From NCBI RefSeq assembly GCF_020166105.1, contig NZ_JAIUJY010000001.1:1-64000 (forward strand): a DNA stretch of 64,000 nucleotides, read 5' to 3'. Under the pieces are notes generated by a model. That model did no database searches and was not told the DNA's origin. It saw nothing but the letters and a program-made list of their open reading frames with translations. This stretch comes from Blastococcus sp. LR1. Its GTDB lineage: Bacteria; Actinomycetota; Actinomycetes; Mycobacteriales; Geodermatophilaceae. Numbering within the stretch: the first letter of the stretch is position 1; every line of letters begins with the position of its first letter. This document shows positions 1-13,478 of the stretch, one piece after another. The position numbers were made by a program, and so were the translations under genes.

Positions 1-166
1 TTGGCACTGACTTTCGGCACGCTGTTGAGTTCTCAAGGAGCGGACGCGCAGAAACTCGACCCTCACGGGCTCCGTCACTGGCTGGATGTCCAACTCTACG
101 CCGGTTTCCGGTCGACCCGCTAGACGCGGGGCCCGGTCCGGCGGCCCTTCCGGGCCGCGCGGCGCA
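1..166 (-). promoter_or_regulatory. 16S rRNA operon leader (5' part)
   Basis: Read on the minus strand this is the untranslated leader between the rRNA promoter at 173-201 and a 16S gene that must lie just left of the window. The complement of 22-36 reads TTGAGAACTCAACAG, a segment I know from actinobacterial 16S leaders. A GC hairpin lies at 141-158. No mature rRNA sequence is inside the window, so the 16S gene itself is inferred. Confidence 0.6.
141..158. repeat. GC-rich hairpin in the rRNA leader
   Basis: GCGGCCC TTCC GGGCCGC is a perfect 7-bp stem with a 4-base loop, between the rRNA promoter and the leader box. It may fold in the leader transcript, or stop leftward readthrough from tyrS. 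No T-run follows. Confidence 0.5.
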
Positions 167-172
167 GAGAGA

Positions 173-201
173 AAGTTACACGGCCATGTCGGCGGGGTCA
201 A
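173..201 (-). promoter_or_regulatory. Probable rRNA operon promoter
   Basis: The minus strand shows TTGACC (complement of 196-201), exactly 17 bases, then TAACTT (complement of 173-178). This is a near-consensus housekeeping -35/-10 pair pointing left into the rRNA leader. Transcription should begin near position 166. It lies immediately beyond the tyrS stop codon. Confidence 0.6.
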
Positions 202-253
202 ACCCGGGGGTCGGTGACGCCCGCCACCCCATGATCACGAGGCCGTCGGAGCG

Positions 254-1531
254 TCAGGCACCCCTGCGGACGCCGGCGATCGAGCGCCGTCCGCGCCGCA
301 GGACGAGCCAGCCGCCGGGCAGCCAGGCGTCTTCCCCCGGGACCAGATCGCCGTCCGTGACCCGCTCGTTGTTCACGTAGGCGCCGCCCTCCTTCACGGT
401 GCGCCTCGCCTCGGACAGCGAGCTCACGAGACCGGTCTGCTGTAGCAGCTGGGCGACGGTCGGCAGCTCTCCGTCCACGGTGATGCTCCCGGCCTCCTGC
501 AGCGCGGCGGTCAAGGTGCCCGCGTCGAGCGACGCCAGGTCCTCGCGCCCGAACAGGGCACGGCCGGCGGCCTCCGCCTGACGGAGCTGCTCCGGGCCGT
601 GCACCAAGAGGGTCAGCTCCTCTGCCAGCGCCCGCTGGGCAGCTCGAGCAGCCGGCCGCTCCACGCTCTCCGCGATCAGCGCCGCGACCTCCTCGGCGGG
701 CCGCTCCGAGTACAGGGGCAGCCAGGCCCGGGCGTCGGCGTCGTCGGCGTTGAGCCAGAACTGGAAGAAGGCGTAGGGCGATGTCAGCGACGGGTCGAGC
801 CAGACGGCGCCGCCCTCGGTCTTGCCGAACTTGGTGCCGTCGGACTTGGTCACCAGCGGGGTGGACAGGGCATGCACCTTCGCTCCCCCGGTGCGGCGGA
901 CCAGGTCGATGCCCGCGGTGAGGTTGCCCCACTGGTCCGAGCCGCCGGTCTGGAGCGTGACCCCGTGCCGCTGGTGCAGCTCGCGGAAGTCGTTGGCCTG
1001 CAGGATCTGGTAGCTGAACTCGGTGTAGCTGATGCCGGCCTCGGAGTTCAGCCGGGCCGACACGGCCTCCTTCGCCAGCATCTGACTCACCCGGAAGTGC
1101 TTGCCGACGTCACGCAGGAAGTCGATCGCCGACAGCTGCCCGGTCCAGTCGAGGTTGTCGACGTAGATCGGTCCCTTCAGCCCGTCGGTCTCCGCGGGGA
1201 GCTCCAGGAGCGGCGCCACCTGCGACCGGATGCTCGCCACCCAGCCGGCGACGACCTCCGGGTCGTTGAGCTGACGCTCGGCGGTCGGCCGCGGATCGCC
1301 GATCAGACCGGTGGCACCACCGACCAGCACCACCGGCTGATGGCCGGCCCGCTGCAGTGCCCGCATCACCATGTACTGGACGAGGTGGCCGACGTGCAGG
1401 CTCGGCGCCGTCGGGTCGACCCCGCAGTAGAAGGCGACCGATCCCTCGGCGAGGTGCTCCCGGAGGGCGGCCTCGTCGGTGCTCTGGGCGATCAGCCCAC
1501 GGCGGTGCAGTTCGTCGATCACGTCGGTCAC
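254..1531 (-). CDS. tyrS: Tyrosyl-tRNA synthetase
   Basis: Charges tRNA-Tyr with tyrosine in the cytoplasm. The 425-residue length is normal for the bacterial TyrRS. The class I signature appears as HVGH at residues 46-49, after the tyrosine-pocket stretch CGVDPTAPSL. The second ATP-binding loop is KFGKT at 234-238. The last 70 residues form the S4-like RNA-binding domain. The stop is close to the rRNA promoter, so a tRNA synthetase gene directly precedes an rRNA operon. Confidence 0.97.
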   Translation of the reverse strand: MTDVIDELHRRGLIAQSTDEAALREHLAEGSVAFYCGVDPTAPSLHVGHLVQYMVMRALQRAGHQPVVLVGGATGLIGDPRPTAERQLNDPEVVAGWVASIRSQVAPLLELPAETDGLKGPIYVDNLDWTGQLSAIDFLRDVGKHFRVSQMLAKEAVSARLNSEAGISYTEFSYQILQANDFRELHQRHGVTLQTGGSDQWGNLTAGIDLVRRTGGAKVHALSTPLVTKSDGTKFGKTEGGAVWLDPSLTSPYAFFQFWLNADDADARAWLPLYSERPAEEVAALIAESVERPAARAAQRALAEELTLLVHGPEQLRQAEAAGRALFGREDLASLDAGTLTAALQEAGSITVDGELPTVAQLLQQTGLVSSLSEARRTVKEGGAYVNNERVTDGDLVPGEDAWLPGGWLVLRRGRRSIAGVRRGA

Positions 1532-1549
1532 GGCTGCGATCCTGCCTGA

Positions 1550-2203
1550 TCAGTCTGCGGCGGTGGTGCGGCGCCGCGGCTTGCCACCCGCGCGGAACGC
1601 GCTCACCGAGGGCGCGCCGGTCTCCCAGAAGCGCCACGGGAGATCGGTCGCGACGCTGATCCCGACGCGCGGTCCGGCCGAGACCGCCACCGGCGGCGGC
1701 CCCCTGTGCAGCCGTACCGGGGAGGCCGGAGCCAGCAGGTCCGTGTCCAGGTCGTCGCGTCCGATGGCGAGAGCCTGGGTCAGCCGGGCCGGACCTCCGG
1801 CGAGGTCCCGCGGCGAACGGGCGGCCGGACGGCGGGAGCGGGCGAGCTCCTCCCCCACCACGACCTCACCGGCGCGCAGCAGCACCGCCTCGCCGTCGCC
1901 CTCCGGGCCGACGACGACGTTGGCGCACCAGTGCACGCCGTAGGAGAAGTACACGTAGAGCCGCCCGGGCGGGCCGAACATGATCGCCGCGCGCGGCGTG
2001 GGCCCCCGGTGCGAGTGCGCGGCCGGGTCGACCCCCGAGCCGGAGTACGCCTCGACCTCGGTCAGCCGCAGCGCCACGGCACCCTCCGGCCGCTCGGTCA
2101 CCACCCAGCAGCCGAGCAGTGACCGTGCCACGACGTCGATCGGCCCGAGCAGGTCCTGCTCGCGGACGAGGGGACCCGGCTCGGGCCGGGACTGGTCGGA
2201 CAC
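1550..2203 (-). CDS. 3-methyladenine DNA glycosylase (AAG/MPG family)
   Basis: Removes alkylated purines such as 3-methyladenine in base-excision repair. About 217 residues from the chosen GTG start, which lies 2 bases beyond the argH stop. The AAG fold is recognised by TEVEAY, which carries the catalytic glutamate, and by AAIMFGPPGRLYVYFSYGVH in the middle third. An upstream in-frame extension overlaps argH and lacks family similarity, so the GTG at 2203 is preferred. Co-directional with argH and tyrS. Confidence 0.93.
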   Translation of the reverse strand: MSDQSRPEPGPLVREQDLLGPIDVVARSLLGCWVVTERPEGAVALRLTEVEAYSGSGVDPAAHSHRGPTPRAAIMFGPPGRLYVYFSYGVHWCANVVVGPEGDGEAVLLRAGEVVVGEELARSRRPAARSPRDLAGGPARLTQALAIGRDDLDTDLLAPASPVRLHRGPPPVAVSAGPRVGISVATDLPWRFWETGAPSVSAFRAGGKPRRRTTAAD

Positions 2204-2205
2204 GC

Positions 2206-4184
<1,979 letters not shown>

Positions 4185-4203
4185 GCGTGCTCCCGGTGTC
4201 TCG

Positions 4204-7341
<3,138 letters not shown>

Positions 7342-7345
<4 letters not shown>

Positions 7346-8493
7346 GTCGAGTACGCCGAGTTCTCGTGCACGTAGGCGATGGACAGGTCGTTGGTCCAGA
7401 CCGTGGCCTGCTCGCTGCCGGCCTTGAGGTCGACGTCGATGGTGATCGCCCGGTCGGAGAGGTCGACGCCCTCGCGCGGGTCGCCGATGGAGCCGCCCCG
7501 GCAGACGGTGACGCCGTTGATGGTGACGTCGACCTGGTCGGCCTCGAAGGCGGCGTCGGTGGTGCCGATGGCGGCGAGCACCCGGCCCCAGTTGGGGTCG
7601 TTGCCGAAGAGCGCCGTCTTGAGCAGGTTGTTCCGGGCGCAGGCCCGGCCGGCGGTGAGCGCGTCGTCGACGGTGGCCGCGTTCCGGACGGTGATCGCGA
7701 TGTCCTTGGTGGAGCCCTCGGCGTCGGCGAGCAGCTGCATGGCGAGGTCTGTGCACGCGGCGGTGAGCGCCTCGGTCAGCTCCTCCTCGGACGGCGTGAC
7801 CCCGGCTGCGCCGTTGGCCATCACGAGCACCGTGTCGTTGGTCGAGAGGCAGCCGTCGGAGTCGACCCGCTCGAAGCTGACGGCGGTGGCCGCCTTGAGC
7901 GCCCGCTGCAGCACGTCCGGGTCGGCGGTCGCGTCGGTGGTGACGACGACGAGCATCGTGGCCAGGCTCGGGGCGAGCATGCCCGCGCCCTTGGCCATGC
8001 CGCCGACGGTCCAGCCGTCCCGCTGCTGGGTCGTCGTCTTCGGCACGCTGTCGGTGGTCATGATCGCGCGGGCGGCGTCGGCGCCGCCGTCCTCGCTGAG
8101 CTTGGCGACGGCGTCGGAGACCCCGGCGGTGAGCTTGTCCATCGGCAGCCGCATGCCGATGAGCCCCGTGCTGGCGACGGCGACGTCGATCGCGCCGATG
8201 TCGAGGGCGTCCGCGGCGTGCTCGGCGGTGGCGTGGGTGTCCTGGAAGCCCTCGGGCCCGGTGCAGGCGTTGGCGCCACCGGAGTTGAGGACGACGGCGC
8301 GCGCCCGCTGGCCGGCGAGCACCTGGCGGCTCCACTGCACGGGCGCGGCCGGGAACCGGTTGGTGGTGAAGACGGCGGCTGCGGCGTCGTCCGGGCCGGT
8401 GTTGAGGACGACGGCGACGTCGAGGTCACCGCTCGACTTCAGGCCCGCGGCGACGCCGGCGGCTGAGAAGCCCTTCGGGGCTGTGGTGCTCAC
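7342..8493 (-). CDS. argJ: Glutamate N-acetyltransferase / ornithine acetyltransferase
   Basis: Recycles the acetyl group from acetylornithine to glutamate. 383 residues from a GTG overlapping the argC stop. The self-cleavage site is visible: Ala178-Thr179 within LATML, where Thr becomes the nucleophile of the beta chain. The GMLAP stretch just before is typical. No argA is visible in the window, which fits use of the cyclic acetyl pathway. Confidence 0.97.
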
Positions 8494-9527
8494 GGTGCGA
8501 CTCCTACGAGCGGGAGGCCGGTGGTCTCGGGCAGGCCCAGGGCGAGGTTGGCGCACTGGATCGCCGCTCCCCCGGTGCCCTTGGTGAGGTTGTCGACGGC
8601 GGCGACGACGACCAGGCGGTTCGCGTCGGCGTCGACGGCGATCTGCACGGCGACGGTGTTGGCGCCAAGGACCTGCGCCGTGGTGGGCCACTGGCCCTCG
8701 GGCAGCAGGTGGACGAACGGCTCGTCCGCGTAGGCCTGTGCGTAGGCGGCGCGGGCGACCTCGGCGTCGACACCGGGCTTCAGCTTCGCCGAGCAGGTGG
8801 CGAGGATGCCCCGGCTCATCGGCACCAGCGTCGGCGTGAAGCTGACGCTGACGTCGGAGCCGGCGACCTGCGACAGTCCCTGGATCATCTCGGGGGTGTG
8901 CCGGTGCACTCCCCCGACGCCGTAGGCGCTGGCCGCGCCCATGACCTCGCTGCCGAGCAGGTGCGCCTTGGGCGACTTGCCGGCGCCCGAGGTGCCGCTG
9001 GCCGCGACGACGACGACGTCGGGCTCGACGATCCCGGCGGCCAGCGCCGGGGCCATCGCGAGGGTGACCGAGGTCGGGTAGCAGCCGGGGACGGCGACCC
9101 GGGTGGCGCCGGCCAGCTTCTCCCGCTGGCCGGGGAGCTCCGGGAGGCCGTAGGGCCAGGTGCCGGCGTGCACGCCGCCGTACCAGCGGGCCCAGGCGGC
9201 GGGGTCGTTCAGCCGGTGGTCGGCGCCGCAGTCGATGACCAGCGTCTCGGCGGGCAGCTGGTCGGCGATCACCGCGGACTCGCCGTGCGGCAGCGCCAGG
9301 ACGACGACGTCGTAGCCGGTGAGGCTCGCCGCGTCGCTGGGCTGCACCTCCATGTCCGCGAAGGGCAGCAGGTGCGGCTGCAGCTCACCGAGGCGTCGGC
9401 CGGCGCTCGAGTTGGCATGCACCCCGGCCAGCGTGAGGTTCGGATGCCCGGCCAGCAGCCGGCACACCTCTCCCCCCGCGTACCCGGTGGCGCCGGTGAC
9501 CCCGACCGTCCACGTCTGCGCGTCCAC
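8490..9527 (-). CDS. argC: N-acetyl-gamma-glutamyl-phosphate reductase
   Basis: NADPH-dependent reduction of the acyl phosphate made by ArgB. Rossmann start [13 protein letters not shown], catalytic cysteine in VPGCYPT (Cys149 from this start). I prefer the GTG at 9527 because an in-frame ATG at 9554 lies inside the ArgR palindromes. The -10-like TATGGT (complement of 9536-9541) lies a few bases upstream, so the message may be nearly leaderless. First gene of the arg operon. Confidence 0.95.
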   Translation of the reverse strand: MDAQTWTVGVTGATGYAGGEVCRLLAGHPNLTLAGVHANSSAGRRLGELQPHLLPFADMEVQPSDAASLTGYDVVVLALPHGESAVIADQLPAETLVIDCGADHRLNDPAAWARWYGGVHAGTWPYGLPELPGQREKLAGATRVAVPGCYPTSVTLAMAPALAAGIVEPDVVVVAASGTSGAGKSPKAHLLGSEVMGAASAYGVGGVHRHTPEMIQGLSQVAGSDVSVSFTPTLVPMSRGILATCSAKLKPGVDAEVARAAYAQAYADEPFVHLLPEGQWPTTAQVLGANTVAVQIAVDADANRLVVVAAVDNLTKGTGGAAIQCANLALGLPETTGLPLVGVAP

Positions 9528-9532
9528 GATGA

Positions 9533-9550
9533 ATGACCATACACGGTCAT
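9533..9550. promoter_or_regulatory. ArgR box 1 (candidate)
   Basis: ATGACC-6-GGTCAT is an 18-bp perfect inverted repeat, the size of a standard ARG box. It covers the -10-like TATGGT of the argC promoter, so ArgR bound here would block RNA polymerase. Confidence 0.6.
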
Positions 9551-9566
9551 GCATGAACGTTCATGC
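9551..9566. promoter_or_regulatory. ArgR box 2 (candidate)
   Basis: GCATGAACGTTCATGC is a perfect 16-bp palindrome directly beside box 1. The centres are 17 bases apart, consistent with paired sites for an ArgR hexamer, although the classic spacing is slightly larger. Confidence 0.6.
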
Positions 9567-9670
9567 CGGGTTTCCCAGCCGGTTCCCAGTTACCGAACGC
9601 CAAACTGTCAGTACCCACAGGCACTGTCAGCTCCTGTCCGGCGAAGCACGCCGGACGAGAGGAGCCCGCT

Positions 9671-9985
9671 GTGCAGATCATCGAGCCGTTCGGCGCCATC
9701 GACCTCGTCGACGAGGAGGCGGGTCCCGTGCTGCGCCTGCGCGGCGAGGTCGACTCCACGGTGGTCGCCCTCTGGGACGCCTCCGAGCACCGCCACGGTG
9801 ACGCGGTCGCCGTCGACGCGTCCGCGGCCACCTTCCTCGACTGCCGCGGTCTGCGACTCGTGGTCCGGGAGACCGAGGCGGCCCGCCGGGCCGGCCGGAT
9901 CCCCGAACTGCGCCGGCCGTCGAACCCTGTGCGCCGGCTGGTCGACATCGCCGGCGCGACCCCGCTGTTCGCGACCGTCGCCTGA
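9671..9985 (+). CDS. STAS-domain protein (anti-anti-sigma-like)
   Basis: A 104-residue single-domain protein. It resembles the STAS fold of anti-sigma-factor antagonists: LRLRGEVDSTVVALW, then VAVDASAATFLDCRGLRLVV, where the serine or threonine normally phosphorylated would lie near FLDCRG. The exact phospho-site is not obvious. GTG start with a good GAGAGGAG ribosome site. Transcribed divergently from argC. No partner anti-sigma factor is adjacent. Confidence 0.7.
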   Translation: MQIIEPFGAIDLVDEEAGPVLRLRGEVDSTVVALWDASEHRHGDAVAVDASAATFLDCRGLRLVVRETEAARRAGRIPELRRPSNPVRRLVDIAGATPLFATVA

Positions 9986-9986
9986 C

Positions 9987-10544
9987 TCAGCCCGTCGGTG
10001 GCCGCCACGGGCCCAGCGGGGCGTCCGCGCGCACGTACAGCGGATGCCGCGGCTCCCCGCTGGCGGTCGTGCCCAGACACAGCGGGTCGTCGAGCAGGGA
10101 CCCCACTTCGGCCGATCGACCTCGCCACGAACCGTGACTCCCCCACGCCGCGACGGTCGCCTGGCCCGCGGCGGTGAAGACCCGGAGGGCGTCGTCCCCG
10201 GCCGGGCCGACCGGATCGTCGACGGACCGGATCATCTTCGGATCGGTGTGGCGGACCGCGAACAGGTTCACGATCAGCAGCCCGCTCGCGCCCATCTCCC
10301 GGGACCGGCCGATGCACCGGTCCAGCGTCGGACGGCGGCGCTTCTCGGTGTCGCCGGTCGCGGGATTGAGCAGGACCCAGACCACGGTGGACGCGAGGTC
10401 CGCCTCGCCCCACCAGCGCCCGAACGCGTAGCGGAACACCATGTCCGGCGAGTACAGGTACCGCTCGGGCAGGCCGTCGGGCGACGTGCCCGGGCGGTCC
10501 TCCAGCCCGTGCTCGCCCGCGAGCGATGCGAACGGATCGGTCAT
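9987..10544 (-). CDS. DUF1643 family protein
   Basis: 185 residues of unknown function. The DUF1643 hallmarks are YRYAFGRWW, VVWVLLNPATGDTEKRRRPTLDRC and LLIVNLFAVRHTDP. The ATG at 10544 is chosen because conserved sequence begins shortly after it. The stop faces the stop of the STAS gene with 1 base between, a tight convergent pair. Related genes often sit in mobile or phage-derived regions. Confidence 0.75.
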   Translation of the reverse strand: MTDPFASLAGEHGLEDRPGTSPDGLPERYLYSPDMVFRYAFGRWWGEADLASTVVWVLLNPATGDTEKRRRPTLDRCIGRSREMGASGLLIVNLFAVRHTDPKMIRSVDDPVGPAGDDALRVFTAAGQATVAAWGSHGSWRGRSAEVGSLLDDPLCLGTTASGEPRHPLYVRADAPLGPWRPPTG

Positions 10545-10554
10545 CGGCCCATCC

Positions 10555-10977
10555 TCACCGACGCGCTCTCGATGCCTCGTGGACGTGTCGGGCAAGGACG
10601 ACGGCCAGCAACCGGTGGTCGACTGCGCCCTGCCGGCGTCCGTAGAGGACGAGATCCGCCTCCGTCCCCTCGAACGAGCTCTGGTCCTCGAGGAGCTCCC
10701 GCTCCGCCGTGACGATGCGGTGGAACCGCTCCTCGGTGAGCTCGCAGCACACGTCGAAGCTGAGCAGGAACCGGCGCATGCCACGTGCCGAGAAACCCAG
10801 AGCCTGGTCGACCGTCACCCCGCGGCTCGGGTACCGCGGTACCCCGTCGACCTCCAGCGGCCGCACCGGCAGGCCGATGCCCACCTGGGCGCGGAGGCCC
10901 GGGGCGTCGACGAGCGCGTCGAACAGCCCCTCACGCTCGGCCCGCCCCGTGGCCGGCGGCACGGACTCCTCGGTCAT
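10555..10977 (-). CDS. Hypothetical protein
   Basis: About 140 residues from the ATG at 10977, ending 10 bases before the DUF1643 start, so probably co-transcribed with it. I do not recognise the family. Visible features are a hydrophobic core around GMRRFLLSFDVCCELTEERFHRIV and a mixed-charge C terminus. No signal peptide or membrane segment. An in-frame start further up would add 14 residues. Confidence 0.55.
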   Translation of the reverse strand: MTEESVPPATGRAEREGLFDALVDAPGLRAQVGIGLPVRPLEVDGVPRYPSRGVTVDQALGFSARGMRRFLLSFDVCCELTEERFHRIVTAERELLEDQSSFEGTEADLVLYGRRQGAVDHRLLAVVLARHVHEASRARR

Positions 10978-11494
10978 GGGCCGTGATCCTGCACGATCGG
11001 CGCCGGCCCTCGCGCGCATCCGACGATGACTTCCGGGGCAGCCAGAGGTCGAAACGATCTATGACCGCTTCTCCGGCCACGGCCACCACCCTGACCCAGC
11101 TCGCCACCGCCATGTTTTACCGTGCAGGACCAGGACGCTGCGCGCGCCGCCGCGGGTCTCAGCGTCTTCCTCACGGTCCCCGCGCGGTCGGGATCTGAAC
11201 GCTGGCGGACTCCGTCGCCTCCACCTGAACCCCGCGATCCGGTTCAGACATCTGCCGCACGAGCAGGTCTGCATCGTCGACCCGAACGGTCAGCGCATCT
11301 GATGAGGTCTGCCGGTGGCCGTGGGTCCGACCCGGTCCACGACTACCGGGACCATCAGCCTCCGAGGGCCGCCGCCGCGCCTGTCGGTGGACCCTCCGCC
11401 GGCCACGCAGCGGTCTCGCTTCTGTCGGACCCGCGTGTCACCATCCGTGCCGCGTCGCCGTCCATGAGGGTCCGGCGCTCCCGGGGGTCCTCTC
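10978..11494. other. Gene-poor left edge of the accessory island
   Basis: About 500 bases without a convincing gene. A short open frame ending at 11302 (complete codons from about 11210) translates as a plausible protein tail, including HLNPAIRFRHLPHEQVC, but has no start or ribosome site. It may be the end of a degraded gene. A 45-codon ATG frame at 11061-11198 has no support. Confidence 0.4.
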
Positions 11495-11992
11495 ATGCGC
11501 TCGCACATGCCCGCTCTTGCGGTGCTCGCCGTCGGCCTGCTCGCAGGCTGTAGCTCCGCGGCCGATCCTGCCCCGTCGACTGCGGCCCCTTCATCGACCG
11601 TCGCGTGGTCCGGCCCCTCTGGCCTTGAGATTGAGTCTGAGCAGGCCGCTCGGGCAGCACTCGAGGCACAGCGGGTTGAAGCGGAGCGGGTCGAGGCTGA
11701 GCGGCTCGCCGTCGAAGCCGCTGCACGAGCCGCGGTCGAGGCAGCCACGGCGCAACGCGCTGCCGAGGAAGCTGCTCGGGCTGTCATCGACGCCGAGGGC
11801 GGTTGCCCGCCCGGGTGGTACTTCGACGACTCACTGGGATGCACCAAGGAGGACGCGGCCAGCGGCTCGGGCGACGGCTACGTCTCCTCCGACCTCGAGG
11901 TCCCCTGCTCGGACGGCACGGCGACGGTCGAGGAGTGCTTCGGGCCAGGTTCGGATCTCAACGGCAACGGCGTCGCCGACGTCAACGAGTGA
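11495..11992 (+). CDS. Putative lipoprotein with a calcium-loop-like tail
   Basis: 165 residues. N-terminal signal with lipobox LLAGC, so the mature protein should be lipid-anchored on the outer membrane face. Residues about 45-100 are a highly charged Ala/Glu/Arg coiled-coil segment. The C-terminal part has four cysteines in GCPPGWYFDDSLGC and later VPCSDG and EECFGPG. It ends in DLNGNGVADVNE, which fits an EF-hand/dockerin type DxNxNGxxD calcium loop. Precise function unknown. Confidence 0.7.
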   Translation: MRSHMPALAVLAVGLLAGCSSAADPAPSTAAPSSTVAWSGPSGLEIESEQAARAALEAQRVEAERVEAERLAVEAAARAAVEAATAQRAAEEAARAVIDAEGGCPPGWYFDDSLGCTKEDAASGSGDGYVSSDLEVPCSDGTATVEECFGPGSDLNGNGVADVNE

Positions 11993-12204
11993 CCGGAATC
12001 GTCGCGGTATGGCCGATCTTCGCGACCTCGGGCGACGGGTGGCGGGACGCGGCCCGACACGGGCACTACGTGAACCCAGCTAACGCCCCCGGACTGTCTC
12101 GGTCGTCGCCTACGCTCCCGGGCAACTAGGGATCGGCTCCGGAGTCGGCGCTTGACGCCGGCCAGGACGCGGAGCCGCAGCCGGGGACTTGTCGGAGGTA
12201 CTCC

Positions 12205-13452
12205 ATGGCACGCAGGCGCGGCTTCTTCGCCGAGCTGGCACATCAGGCAGCGGTTGCTGAGAAGAACCGGCAGCGCGCCCTCGCCGCCGCCAGCAAGGAG
12301 CAGGTGCGCCGTCAACGCGAGGCCGAGCGCCTCCAGCAGCAGCTCGAGCGAGTGCAGAAGCGCGAGTTGATCATGCTGGAGAAGGAGCAGAAGCAGCTCC
12401 ACATCGCCGCCCGCGAGGCTGAGGTCGAGCGCCTCAACGGTGAGCTGGCGCTGCAGCTGGCCGACATCGACAACGTGTTGTCCGCGACCCTCGACGTGGA
12501 CGACTACGTCGACCTCGAGCGGCTTCGGACGAAGGTTCAACACCCACGGTTCGAGTCGCGGTACAGCGACCCGGTCCCTGCTCCGGCACCGATCGAGACG
12601 CCGCCGGAGCCGGTGTACGTCGAGCCCGAACCGCCGCGGGGCATGGGCGCGGTGTTCGGCGGCAAGAAGAAGCAGGCCGAGGCCGTGGCCGCTGCCCAGG
12701 CTGCCTTCGCGCAGGCGCACCAGCAGTGGCAGCAGGCCGCGGCCGCGATCCCGATGCAGCAGCTCACCCAGCTCTCCGAGCACAAGAACGCCGAGGACGC
12801 CCGGCAGTCGAAGTTGGCCTTCGACCGGTCACGCTACGACTCGGAGTGCGCGCAGCGCCAGCGCGAGGCCGACGAGGCCAACGCCTCCCTCGATGAGCTG
12901 ATCCGCGACCTCGAACGCGGCACTCCGGACGCGGTCGAGGAGTACCTCGGCATCGTCTTCGGCAACTCCGTGTATCCCGCCGAATGGCCGTGGCCGCCGT
13001 CGTACAGCTACGACCCGGACACCAAGGAGCTCTCGATCCAGCTGAAGTTCCCTGCTCCGGGCGACCTGCCGACCGTGCGCCAGTACAAGTACGTGCGAAC
13101 GAGCGACGAGATCACCACCGCTGCCCAGACGCAGAAGGAGCAGAAGGAGCGGTACGCGGCGCTGATCAACAACATGACGCTGCGGACCCTGCACGAGGTG
13201 TGGGAGTCCGACCGCGGCGGGAAGGTCGACAGCATCTCGCTGGTGGGCTCGGTCTCCCATGTCGATCCGGCCACGGGCAAGGACACGGCGACGCCGCTGG
13301 TCGCCGCCGCCGTCGACCGGCGCACGTTCGAGGACGTCGACCTGAGCCGCGTGGCGCCGGCCGAGACCATGCGCCACCTGGGCGCGGTGGTGTCGAAGAA
13401 CCCACACGCCCTCACACCCATCACGTTGGCGCCCGGCGTCCGCGCCCACTGA
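12205..13452 (+). CDS. Coiled-coil protein of unknown function, paired with a GIY-YIG nuclease
   Basis: 415 residues with a strong GGAGG ribosome site. The N terminus is basic and then a long coiled coil (about 15-75, AEKNRQRALAAASKEQ onward). A Pro-rich linker is followed by a second helical part. A globular C-terminal domain (about 255-405) contains VYPAEWPWPPSYSYDP, TLHEVWESDR and VGSVSHVDPATGK. Similar tails occur, as far as I recall, in actinobacterial proteins next to restriction-type nucleases. No catalytic motif is visible. The next gene starts 26 bases on, implying one operon. Confidence 0.75.
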   Translation: MARRRGFFAELAHQAAVAEKNRQRALAAASKEQVRRQREAERLQQQLERVQKRELIMLEKEQKQLHIAAREAEVERLNGELALQLADIDNVLSATLDVDDYVDLERLRTKVQHPRFESRYSDPVPAPAPIETPPEPVYVEPEPPRGMGAVFGGKKKQAEAVAAAQAAFAQAHQQWQQAAAAIPMQQLTQLSEHKNAEDARQSKLAFDRSRYDSECAQRQREADEANASLDELIRDLERGTPDAVEEYLGIVFGNSVYPAEWPWPPSYSYDPDTKELSIQLKFPAPGDLPTVRQYKYVRTSDEITTAAQTQKEQKERYAALINNMTLRTLHEVWESDRGGKVDSISLVGSVSHVDPATGKDTATPLVAAAVDRRTFEDVDLSRVAPAETMRHLGAVVSKNPHALTPITLAPGVRAH

Positions 13453-13478
13453 CCGACCCGCAGAGCAAGGCGACTCAG

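Noticed and set aside
1-250. A coding gene on the plus strand at 186-380
   Set aside because: Lies across the rRNA promoter and the end of tyrS; low-complexity peptide.
11061-11198. A 45-codon plus-strand gene
   Set aside because: Weak ribosome site and no plausible protein features; kept only as a note.
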